Shown: piece by piece, positions 1 through 7,690 of the stretch
Layout: each line of letters opens with the position of its first letter
Numbering within the stretch: the first letter of the stretch is position 1
The notes under the pieces: model-generated
Told to the model about the DNA's origin: nothing
Databases searched by the model: none
What the model saw: only the letters and a program-made list of their open reading frames with translations
Assembly (NCBI GenBank): GCA_001870995.2
Contig: MLAV02000002.1
Location: 1 to 64,000 of the forward strand
DNA from: Chitinophaga sp. CB10
GTDB lineage: Bacteria; Bacteroidota; Bacteroidia; Chitinophagales; Chitinophagaceae
Length of the DNA: 64,000 nucleotides
Direction of reading: 5' to 3'
Made by a program: the position numbers and the translations under genes

Positions 1-123
1 GTGAAATTTTTTCTTTTCATGGTCAAGATTAAAGTTAATGAATCAATTCATAACTCTAATTCTTATGGCCGAAGTTCGGGGAAGTCTACATTACAAGAAC
101 AGATAGAATTGAGGACGATTTGA
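1..123 (+). other. possible 3' tail of an upstream gene, or frameshifted 5' end of the next gene
   Basis: Frame 1 is open from the window edge to a TGA at 121-123 and encodes about 40 residues. Its stop overlaps the TTG at 120 by four bases (TTGA), as in translationally coupled genes. Alternatively, the next gene's own frame is open from position 60, with plausible residues (GEVYITRTDRIEDD) before its TTG, and a one-base slip in the GGGG at 78-81 would join the two frames. The window edge prevents a decision. Confidence 0.25.
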
Positions 124-1307
124 AGTTAATTCTTATTCCTCTAAAAAAGTTCTGTTCATCCACTACGCAGGTTGCTGAATTAATTGAAAGATTATTTACC
201 CATATTAAAGAAGGAAAAGATCTTACAGAATTTAGGATTGGTAAAAGGATTGCTAAAGGAGGAAAAGCTCTTGCCGATTCATTGATACTTGAACCCAATT
301 CAAGAAATCAAGGGATAACAATGGAAGATGTCATTAATTACTTGGGGAATATTGATGCTAGTAATAAATATAATTACACAATTCCGATAAATAAAACTGT
401 TAATCCAATACATTTTGAAGATTATAGTGGTATTCAGTTTGAGCGTTTAGTTTTTGCATTTGTATCTAGACAAAGACGATGGGATAAAATTCATTGGCTT
501 GGACAAACTGGGAGTGATGGGGGAAGAGATATATGGGGAATGGTAGATGGGAAAACTTTCTGTTATCAATGTGCCAATTATCAGAAGTTGACCTTTAAGA
601 AAATAGCTGACGATATAGATAAACTTATAAAGGGGAATAATATTCCAAACAATTATATCGTTGTCGCTGGAGGAACAATATCGGGTGATGTGCGAAAGAA
701 GATAACAGAGCATAGTCATAAATTAGGAGTTTTAGATGTAGAAATCTGGAGCGGTGTTGAATTTGAAGAAAAGTTGCGACATTGTACACCTGAACTTATA
801 AGAAGGTTTGTAAATGGAGAATCTTTTCCTGAAACGCCTTCTGCATTGAAACAACTTGTAAACGAATTTGATATTGATACTGACCAAACTATCCTTCAGT
901 CTATAACGGAGTGCTTTGATAGACCTGCGTTTACAACAAGATTCAATAACGAGTCGAATATTCCTGATTTCGAGAAAGCTATTACTGATACCATTGAGGT
1001 ACTAAATACAGGTGTACGTCGGCTAAGAGATGGCTTTTTTGTAAAAAGAATACCTTCCCGTCACGAAGTAAAAGACCCTCAAATAAAAGATGGCTTACAA
1101 AATATTACTCAATTAGTTATACAGCTACGAAACACCTTTAATGAGTTAAGAAGGAATAACCAAATTAAACCTTGTGGATGTGGAAAAAACAACTGTTCAA
1201 TCTGGATATTAACAGATAAAGCCTGTATTGAAATGGATATTGCTCGTAAAGAAATATTCAGCAATTTCAAAGGTATATTTCCATCCTTTAACTTGCAATT
1301 ACATTAG
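120..1307 (+). CDS. restriction-endonuclease-fold protein with conserved C-terminal domain
   Basis: The protein has 395 residues and a TTG start; no ATG is found before residue 68. A Mrr-like restriction-endonuclease fold is suggested by QFERLVFAF near residue 105, GSDGGRD at 131-137 and YQCANYQ at 149-155, a spacing typical of PD-(D/E)xK nucleases. The usual catalytic lysine after the Q/E-x position is alanine (A152); lysines at 156 and 160-161 could substitute or the enzyme could be dead. The C-terminal part carries a CFDRPAF-type motif followed by IPSRHE, which I associate with uncharacterised proteins, and a CGCGKNNC cluster (C352, C354, C359) that may bind zinc. It is AT-rich, and the next gene starts two bases after its stop. 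Defence is inferred from the fold and the DUF262 neighbour; the exact function is unknown. Confidence 0.6.
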   Translation: MKLILIPLKKFCSSTTQVAELIERLFTHIKEGKDLTEFRIGKRIAKGGKALADSLILEPNSRNQGITMEDVINYLGNIDASNKYNYTIPINKTVNPIHFEDYSGIQFERLVFAFVSRQRRWDKIHWLGQTGSDGGRDIWGMVDGKTFCYQCANYQKLTFKKIADDIDKLIKGNNIPNNYIVVAGGTISGDVRKKITEHSHKLGVLDVEIWSGVEFEEKLRHCTPELIRRFVNGESFPETPSALKQLVNEFDIDTDQTILQSITECFDRPAFTTRFNNESNIPDFEKAITDTIEVLNTGVRRLRDGFFVKRIPSRHEVKDPQIKDGLQNITQLVIQLRNTFNELRRNNQIKPCGCGKNNCSIWILTDKACIEMDIARKEIFSNFKGIFPSFNLQLH

Positions 1308-1309
1308 AT

Positions 1310-1729
1310 ATGGCATATCAAGAAATAATATCGGCAATTGGTCTTGTTGGTTTAGGAGGAATGCTACAAAGTGGAATTAATTATCTTTTAAATAAAAAAG
1401 AACTTAAAAGCCAAGCTCAGCATGAATTTAAAAACACTCGCTACAAAGCCCTAATACTGCTTGCCAATGCAATGTTAGATTTCGATAAACATCAGAAAGA
1501 ACTAAAAAAACATGGTCGGGATTTTACCGCAAAAGCGCAATTGCTCGACGAACTAATAATCGAAAGAGATAACATGATCCTTTTTGCATCCGATAAGGTT
1601 ATACTGTCACTAAGTGCCTATATTAGAAACCCCACGAGGGAAGGTTATTATGAGTTAGCTATTTCCATGCGGAAAGACCTATATGGGTTGAAAACTAGGT
1701 TAACATTTTCTGAAATCGTTGGCGTTTAG
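1310..1729 (+). CDS. small membrane-anchored protein of unknown function
   Basis: The protein has 139 residues. An N-terminal hydrophobic stretch (about residues 5-27, IISAIGLVGLGGMLQSGINY) is followed by a charged, mostly helical remainder, so it probably has one membrane anchor and a cytoplasmic helical domain. It starts two bases after the nuclease-like gene and so is almost certainly co-transcribed with it. I recognise no family. A small membrane-anchored partner beside a nuclease-like protein is a common arrangement in defence operons, but nothing in the sequence proves that role here. Confidence 0.6.
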   Translation: MAYQEIISAIGLVGLGGMLQSGINYLLNKKELKSQAQHEFKNTRYKALILLANAMLDFDKHQKELKKHGRDFTAKAQLLDELIIERDNMILFASDKVILSLSAYIRNPTREGYYELAISMRKDLYGLKTRLTFSEIVGV

Positions 1730-1784
1730 CCTGCAAATACCATAAAAGACAATTAAACCTCAATAAATTTTAACTCTGAATCAA

Positions 1785-3578
1785 ATGAACTACATTGACA
1801 GAATTTTCCCTACCAACAAAGGACTTACTACTTATTTGGATGAACTGCTAAATAAGAATTATCAGATACCCACTTTCCAACGAGAAGTTGTTTGGGATAG
1901 GGAAAACGTTAAAAAGCTATGGGATAGCATTTATAAATTCTATCCATTAGGAAGCATTCTGATTTGGAAAACTGATCTTAAACTTCAAAATCATAGGCAG
2001 GTAGGTGGCCATCGGATCACTGATGAAAATTTTACCCGAGCTGAATACCAATATATTCTTGATGGGCAACAGCGAACTACTTCATTGCTAACTTCTTTAT
2101 ATGGCGGTAGCATAGAGGGACAGGACGGGTTTAACCCGACTCTATATGTTGACTTTACAATACCTATAAACAGTGATACTGATGATGAAAGCTATCGAAG
2201 CCGATTTTTATTTTGGGATGAAATAGACGATAGAAATGGAGAGTTACGATATAATACAGGCAAGAAAAACAGATTTAATGAGGGGCTAATAGTTAAGCTC
2301 ATTGACGTAAAAAATAACTTTGGAAGTATTGAACGAAAACTGGTAGAACATCCAAATCCCAATTATAAGGAATACGATCACCAAGTTCGGAAAGAGCTTA
2401 GGCGGGTAAAAGAAATCCTTGACAATTACCGGATTTCATTTATTGAAGTGAAAGGAATACAGGTTTCAGAGGTGTGCCAAATATTTGAACGAATTAATCA
2501 AGCTGGAAAGCCGCTAAATATTTTTGACATAGTAGTTGCCAAAACTTTTAAACCCAGCACGAATGGAGAAGCCGGCTTCTATTTGCGGGAACTGATTGAC
2601 AATTTCCGGAATACAAACCCAAGTCAGTTTCTACATATCAGCGATTTGGACTATTTACAAGCCCTTGCCGTATTAATATATTGGAATGTTGAGGATAGCG
2701 GTGTAAGAAATATCACTGATCGCTATTTGAATGAGATAAAAACAGAGCATATACTCGAGGTTTGGGAGGATGCAAAAAAGGCACTTCTAAAAACATTTGA
2801 CTTTTTTGAGAACCATTTGCATATCAAAACACCTCATTTGATACCCTTCCGTTACTTTTATTTTACTATAACAGCTTATTTTTATCAGAACCTGTCTCCA
2901 AATTACGATTTTCTGAAAAAATATTTTTGGTTTTACAGCTTCCACAGTAACGAGCTATTAAGTAATACCACACACCTTTTTCAACATATAGAGTTTTTAG
3001 ATACTGAAAAGTACAAAAAACAGTATAAGTTTGACCGGTTCTTGATTAACAAAGAGACTCTACGGTCTGCGTCCTATAGTTCTAGGGGCCGATTAAGCCG
3101 AGCGATGCTATCACTATTTGCCAGCATGAAACCGCGGGATTGGGAGCATTGTGATCGGGAGGTATTAGCACATAATCTGTTCTTTGCCACAGATAAGCCC
3201 AACCTTCATCATATTTTTCCTACCAATTCTGAATACGTCCTAAATAATCGGCACCTTAATAAGATTGATAATAATTCACTTCTGAACATCGCCTATCTCA
3301 CTCAAATTACCAACCTTGATATTACCAACAGAAATCCCCTAGAATATTTAAAGGATTATGACAAGCCGGAATTTGAAGCAATTATGCCCTCCCATTTCCT
3401 ACCTCCACAGATTTTGGATTGGGTAAGAAATGAGACCATGCCGATCAATGCAATTGATCTTTTTGTGGAAGAACGACTTCAGCTAATACTTGATAATCTT
3501 AAACGAAAACTAGTAGGAATCGCCTTTGAAGAATTTGATACTTCAGAAGCATCTACAGAAGCAATATTGGCTACCTGA
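1785..3578 (+). CDS. DUF262/DUF1524 protein, GmrSD-like
   Basis: The protein has 597 residues. The N-terminal DUF262 domain shows the QIPTFQREVVWD opening and the DGQQR motif at 93-97 (ParB/sulfiredoxin-like fold, nucleotide-using in GmrS). The C-terminal part carries HHIFP at 475-479 followed by NSLLNIAYLT and an N-rich segment, as in the DUF1524 His-Me-finger nuclease domain of GmrD. The two halves fused in one chain resemble single-chain type IV restriction enzymes of the GmrSD family, which cut DNA with modified, often glucosylated, cytosines. It lies 55 bases after the small membrane gene on the same strand, in the same AT-rich patch. The family is convincing; the actual target is unknown. 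Confidence 0.8.
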   Translation: MNYIDRIFPTNKGLTTYLDELLNKNYQIPTFQREVVWDRENVKKLWDSIYKFYPLGSILIWKTDLKLQNHRQVGGHRITDENFTRAEYQYILDGQQRTTSLLTSLYGGSIEGQDGFNPTLYVDFTIPINSDTDDESYRSRFLFWDEIDDRNGELRYNTGKKNRFNEGLIVKLIDVKNNFGSIERKLVEHPNPNYKEYDHQVRKELRRVKEILDNYRISFIEVKGIQVSEVCQIFERINQAGKPLNIFDIVVAKTFKPSTNGEAGFYLRELIDNFRNTNPSQFLHISDLDYLQALAVLIYWNVEDSGVRNITDRYLNEIKTEHILEVWEDAKKALLKTFDFFENHLHIKTPHLIPFRYFYFTITAYFYQNLSPNYDFLKKYFWFYSFHSNELLSNTTHLFQHIEFLDTEKYKKQYKFDRFLINKETLRSASYSSRGRLSRAMLSLFASMKPRDWEHCDREVLAHNLFFATDKPNLHHIFPTNSEYVLNNRHLNKIDNNSLLNIAYLTQITNLDITNRNPLEYLKDYDKPEFEAIMPSHFLPPQILDWVRNETMPINAIDLFVEERLQLILDNLKRKLVGIAFEEFDTSEASTEAILAT

Positions 3579-3691
3579 TTACCTTATTAACTAAACTTCA
3601 ATTCTGACCTATTTCGACAATATCTGTCAATAAACTCCACAATTCTACCCAAATACCTAGCAAAAAGGCTCGAAATTTGAACCATGTTCTC

Positions 3692-3708
3692 CGCAGAGAC
3701 TCGAAGTT
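3692..3708 (-). other. tRNA 3'-end-like fragment (possible attachment-site remnant)
   Basis: On the minus strand this reads TTCGAGTCTCTGCGGAG, which looks like the T-loop plus acceptor side of a tRNA 3' end, but no tRNA body adjoins it. It sits where the AT-rich defence patch gives way to typical genome composition. It could be an attachment-site scar or chance similarity. Confidence 0.2.
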
Positions 3709-3710
3709 GG

Positions 3711-3742
3711 AAAAGCCCGCGCAATGCGCGGGCTTTTGTTTT
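3711..3742 (+). terminator. strong intrinsic terminator
   Basis: A 12-base perfect stem (3711-3722 with 3726-3737, AAAAGCCCGCGC/GCGCGGGCTTTT) with a three-base loop is followed by GTTTTT. It lies downstream of the DUF262 gene and is nearly symmetrical, so it could also act on minus-strand transcripts leaving the 613-residue gene. Confidence 0.75.
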
Positions 3743-3828
3743 TCCTGCCTATCCTATTCAACATTCTTCAGGGCATCCACTATTATATCTCAAATAATTT
3801 GAGTGATGTGAAATAATGATCCCCCGGT

Positions 3829-5670
3829 TTATTTACAGAAAATAATTTCCACGCCGGTATGATCGTCATTAGATTCACCATTAGTCAGCTTCCTGCGCGT
3901 CACCAGTGAGAGTTTGTAAGCGCAGGATGGCCAGGTATTAAACGCCGGGGAAACCGTTCCCGGTGTGGCGAAATCAATTACATTATTGGAACCACGGGGC
4001 ACATTACCTGCGCCGCCGGTAATGGAAATACCGCCCGGAACAGCGGCACTGGCAATGCCCAGCGCCCAGGATGCGAGCAACTCATGATCTGCCGTGTAAC
4101 GGACATGCGCATGGGTAGTGATAGGCGTACAACCGCTAACGCCGGTCGTCAGCTCATCGAGCTGCAGGAGCCGTACTTCCTCCCAGTTATTTACATAGAT
4201 CACCCCTTTGGTAACCTGTTCCCTGAAATGAACGGAAGCAGGGTTAGACGGATCATCCGTAGTCTGGTATGCAAAATATACGCGCCTTCCATTTTTAGGG
4301 CTTGCAGGGGCATTACCCGGCGCATCGCCCGGCGCCAGCGGGTTCCCGCCCGGGACGAGCACATTGGTATTTACCCACAGCAACGGCCCGATAAAACCAT
4401 TATCAATTCCGTGTTGATCGACTCTTACCCAGCCATTGGCATCCTGGTGCAGCACATGATCCGGGATTACGCCGGGCGCGCCATCCGGCGGAATGCTATC
4501 CGGTACGGAGGCTGGCTGGTTCGGATCAATTACGATATCCTGAAATGCCTGCACCCCATTCCAGGTGATTTCGCGCACGCCAACTACCAACCTGCTCTGT
4601 TGCGTTTGCGCCAGGGTAACCGGGTTCCAGGTAGCGCCGTCATAGGAATAGGTAAAGCGGTAGAACAGGGGTTTGGTATTGTCTGACGGGACTTTTTTAG
4701 TGGCGTATCCCACCAGCTTCACCGCGCCAAAGAAGCCAAAGCCGGTACCACTGGCGAAGGTGCGGTTAATGGCTGTGAGGCCGTTGGCATCGATGTCCCC
4801 GATGATCTTGTATTCGCCAAAGCGTGTAAACAAGGGCGTATCAACGGTATAAATATCACCGTCCGGCACGCAGAGCTTTACACAGAAGCAATTGTGCGCA
4901 TTGGTACGAGCACTGGTATGCCCCATGCTGCGCGGTTCTTTCAGCAGTACCGCTCCGGAGCCTGACTCTACCCGGAAATAAAGATCCGGACCCGCCGGCC
5001 ATTCTACATTCAGCCAGTTAAGCAGCGTTTTTGAAAAATCGGCCGATGAATACACGATCCTGAAATGACCGGAAGCATCCGTAAAAGCGCTGCCCAGGGG
5101 ATCATCCTGTAACAGATCCACATCATAGGCGAAAACCCGCAGGCCGTTTAAAGGCTTACCGGTCTTGCAATCCACCACTTTCCCACAGATAACCCAGCGA
5201 TCCAGCTGTTGCAGTATCCGGCACCACCATTTGGAGGCAATACAGTATTCCCATCCGAATACATACGCTTCGCGGTCATTGGCATTGCTTACCCGCCATT
5301 GCGGCTGCAAGGTGCTCAGGTGAAACTGGAAGTCTGTAATTTGCTTTGGAGGCACAGGCTTACCAAAGCCGGTGCCGCAGGTAAAATCGATATCAAATGC
5401 TTCTCCTTTGTAATTGTCCTTTTCACCCAGGTTAAAAACAAACTCGCCGTTTTCATTGGCGGTGGTTTCGGCCAGCAACAAATTACTTTTTGCTTTCACC
5501 TCCCCGGCTGTAACCTGGTGGAAGGTCTGATTGGTATCCGCAACAGCCAGGACGGCCACTGCTTCCCTGTTTTCGACGCGGTAGAGTCTTACCTTGACTC
5601 CCGCCAACGGCTCCCTGCAATCATCTGTGCATAAGAGGCCGCATAATCTTCCTTTAAAAACGTAGTTCAT
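3829..5670 (-). CDS. cysteine-rich protein with transthyretin-like repeats
   Basis: The protein has 613 residues and no signal peptide; it begins MNYVFKGRLCGLLCTDDCREPL. Residues 1-90 and about 155-265 each look like a carboxypeptidase-regulatory/transthyretin-like beta sandwich (GRLCG...LAGVKVRLYR...NGEFVFNL and GKVVDCKTGKPLNGLRVFAYD...SGHFRIVYS). Cysteines are frequent throughout the first half. The C-terminal half is beta-rich without motifs I recognise. Such sandwiches occur in adhesins and in outer-surface proteins, but the missing secretion signal is puzzling. It stands alone, 250 bases from the defence patch and 423 bases from the SusD gene. I do not recognise the family. Confidence 0.65.
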   Translation of the reverse strand: MNYVFKGRLCGLLCTDDCREPLAGVKVRLYRVENREAVAVLAVADTNQTFHQVTAGEVKAKSNLLLAETTANENGEFVFNLGEKDNYKGEAFDIDFTCGTGFGKPVPPKQITDFQFHLSTLQPQWRVSNANDREAYVFGWEYCIASKWWCRILQQLDRWVICGKVVDCKTGKPLNGLRVFAYDVDLLQDDPLGSAFTDASGHFRIVYSSADFSKTLLNWLNVEWPAGPDLYFRVESGSGAVLLKEPRSMGHTSARTNAHNCFCVKLCVPDGDIYTVDTPLFTRFGEYKIIGDIDANGLTAINRTFASGTGFGFFGAVKLVGYATKKVPSDNTKPLFYRFTYSYDGATWNPVTLAQTQQSRLVVGVREITWNGVQAFQDIVIDPNQPASVPDSIPPDGAPGVIPDHVLHQDANGWVRVDQHGIDNGFIGPLLWVNTNVLVPGGNPLAPGDAPGNAPASPKNGRRVYFAYQTTDDPSNPASVHFREQVTKGVIYVNNWEEVRLLQLDELTTGVSGCTPITTHAHVRYTADHELLASWALGIASAAVPGGISITGGAGNVPRGSNNVIDFATPGTVSPAFNTWPSCAYKLSLVTRRKLTNGESNDDHTGVEIIFCK

Positions 5671-6021
5671 AACAATTGGGGTTTGGGGCGCCTACTCATA
5701 TTTCCCTTTTCGGCTAACGGGCGCCTACTCTTTCGCGGATTTTCGGCATACTCCGGCATAACAGGAAGAAGAATTCCACTCACCGGTCAGGTGGCGCTTC
5801 CTTATATGTTAGTCGGAGTAAACCAGGGAAGGTAAACAGGAGGCGGCACTATCCCGGGTCAACAAACACGTTACTGATAGATTTTTCTGATTGGGGCGGG
5901 CCTATCAGCGTACTCCCGGATACCGGCATAATGCGCAGTACATCCGCTCCAACAACGTACAACCGTTAACCGCAGCATTAAATCTCTCCCTAAAAAAATA
6001 AACCAAAGCCCTCATGGAGTG
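5671..6021. other. gene-free stretch with a 12-base repeat
   Basis: No open frame here is convincing. GGGCGCCTACTC occurs twice at 33-base spacing (5686-5697 and 5719-5730), and CGGCATA recurs three times downstream. The segment lies 5' of the 613-residue gene, so it should hold that gene's promoter, but I see no clear TAnnTTTG element. Confidence 0.4.
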
Positions 6022-6058
6022 TAACAAAAACAAAGGGCGCCCGACCAGCGGACACCCT
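6022..6058 (-). terminator. terminator of the first SusC/SusD operon
   Basis: On the minus strand a ten-pair stem (6049-6058 with 6034-6043, including two G-U pairs) and a five-base loop are followed by TTGTTTTTGTT. It lies 36 bases past the SusD stop. Confidence 0.75.
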
Positions 6059-6093
6059 CCATTTGCCATTTAACAACTATCCAGTTTTACTAA

Positions 6094-7671
6094 TTAATAA
6101 CCGCTGTTCTGTTCCAGATTCGGATTCAGATCGCGCTCGCCCAACGGAATAGGCCACCAGTAATCGCGGAGCTTATCGAAAGTCCGCGTTTCCAGGTTTT
6201 TGCCCGCATAGTTCTGAATGGTAGCATTCATCACGGTTTCAGCGATTTTCCACCGGCGGATGTCGCTATAATACAATCCTTCGCCGGCAAATTCCACGCG
6301 TCTTTCATGGCGGATCTCCTGGCGGAGCGCCTCCTTGCTTAAACCTTCGTTGAAATGCGGCATACCCACGCGGTCGCGGATACGGTTCAGCGCCGCAAAG
6401 ATGGTCGCATCCGGGCCGCTGACTTCATTCTGCGCTTCCGCGTACATCATGAGGATATCGGCGAAACGCAGCACGATGAAGTTGATATCAGACTGGCCAT
6501 CCTTCAGGTCAGATTTATCTTTCGGCGGCGCGGCCTTGTCGTACATACTGAATTTCTTCATGCCGTAACCCGTGATCGCGAAGCGGGTAGCGTTGATGAC
6601 AGCGCCTTTGTAGGTATCGCCCGGATATGTAAACGTGGCGTTCAGGCGCGGATCGCGGTCCTTATAAGGATTGGCGGGATCGTAGCCGGAAGCAGGATCT
6701 GTGATAGGCAACCCTTTGGTGGTATAATAGGTTTTGGCCAGGTCCAGCAAAGGCGCGTTGGTATTGTATTGGGAGCAGATCAGGTCGAAGGAACTGCCCT
6801 GCTGCGGGAAGATGTACTGCACATCGAAAATCACCTCCAGGTTATTTTCATTTTCCTGCAGGAAGAGGGAACGGTAATCCTTGAACAAACCATAACCGGT
6901 ACCAGGCAGGTCCATCACCGCTTTGGCCGCATCGGCAGCGGCTTTCCACTTGGCTACATCATTGGCTGGATTGAGCAACGGACTCGCTTCGTACAGCAGC
7001 ACCCTTGCTTTCAGCGCCATGGCAGCGCCTTTGGTGGCGCGGCCCAAATCAGCGCCGGTGAATTTCAACGGGAGGATGTTAGCAGCGCTGTCGAGGTCCG
7101 TCAGCACCTGCGCCACCACCTGCTCGCGCGGCGTGCGGGGCAGCTTGGCCTGCGTGGTTTTATCAGGCGGATCGAGGATCAACGGTACGGCGCCATAGTA
7201 ATTCTGCAAAAGGAAGTAATAGAGTCCGCGCAGGAAATAGGCTTCCCCTTTCATCCTCCTGCGGGTAGCGTTGTCGAGCGCCGTTACCTCGTCTACTTTC
7301 GCCAGGAAGGTATTGCAGCGGCCAATACCGGCATAGCAATCGGAATAGCGGCCGGTGATGATACCACCGGTGCTCGACATCTGCGTGCCGCGCGCAATGG
7401 TGTTAAAACTCAGGGCATCCGTTTGGTTGTAGGCGTTGGGCGTAAGCGTTTCTTCCCAAAGCGCGGTGGCGTTGTTGGAAGTTTTACCGCCATAAACGCC
7501 GGCGTTGCGCAATACGGAATAACAGCCCACGAGCCCTGCATTTGCGGCTTCCGGGGTTTGCCAGAAGGTTTCTTCCGTATAGCGGTCGTGCGGCACCGTA
7601 TCCAGCAGGCTTTTGTTGCAACCCGCAGCCAGGAAACCTGCGCAGGTAAGTAAGACATATATCCTCTTCAT
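6094..7671 (-). CDS. SusD/RagB-family outer-membrane glycan-binding lipoprotein
   Basis: The protein has about 525 residues from the MKRIYVLL start; an in-frame ATG three codons earlier is less likely. A signal peptide ends in a lipobox (FLAAGC), giving a surface lipoprotein. Family features are the N-terminal LLDTVPHDRYTEETFW segment, the helical TPR-like body (YFLRGLYYFLLQNYYGAVPL), and the C-terminal RHERRVEFAGEGLYYSDIRRW plus NPNLEQNSGY ending. SusD proteins lid the SusC barrel and bind its substrate. The gene follows the SusC gene by about 20 bases on the same strand and shares its transcript. The substrate cannot be read from the sequence, and no glycoside hydrolase is adjacent. Confidence 0.95.
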   Translation of the reverse strand: MKRIYVLLTCAGFLAAGCNKSLLDTVPHDRYTEETFWQTPEAANAGLVGCYSVLRNAGVYGGKTSNNATALWEETLTPNAYNQTDALSFNTIARGTQMSSTGGIITGRYSDCYAGIGRCNTFLAKVDEVTALDNATRRRMKGEAYFLRGLYYFLLQNYYGAVPLILDPPDKTTQAKLPRTPREQVVAQVLTDLDSAANILPLKFTGADLGRATKGAAMALKARVLLYEASPLLNPANDVAKWKAAADAAKAVMDLPGTGYGLFKDYRSLFLQENENNLEVIFDVQYIFPQQGSSFDLICSQYNTNAPLLDLAKTYYTTKGLPITDPASGYDPANPYKDRDPRLNATFTYPGDTYKGAVINATRFAITGYGMKKFSMYDKAAPPKDKSDLKDGQSDINFIVLRFADILMMYAEAQNEVSGPDATIFAALNRIRDRVGMPHFNEGLSKEALRQEIRHERRVEFAGEGLYYSDIRRWKIAETVMNATIQNYAGKNLETRTFDKLRDYWWPIPLGERDLNPNLEQNSGY

Positions 7672-7690
7672 AACTATCATGGTTTAAGTA

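Noticed and set aside
6355..7653. Long plus-strand open frame (432 codons) across the first SusD gene
   Set aside because: It is the antisense of a clearly conserved SusD gene with lipobox; its product has arginine/valine-rich, non-conserved composition and no start context.
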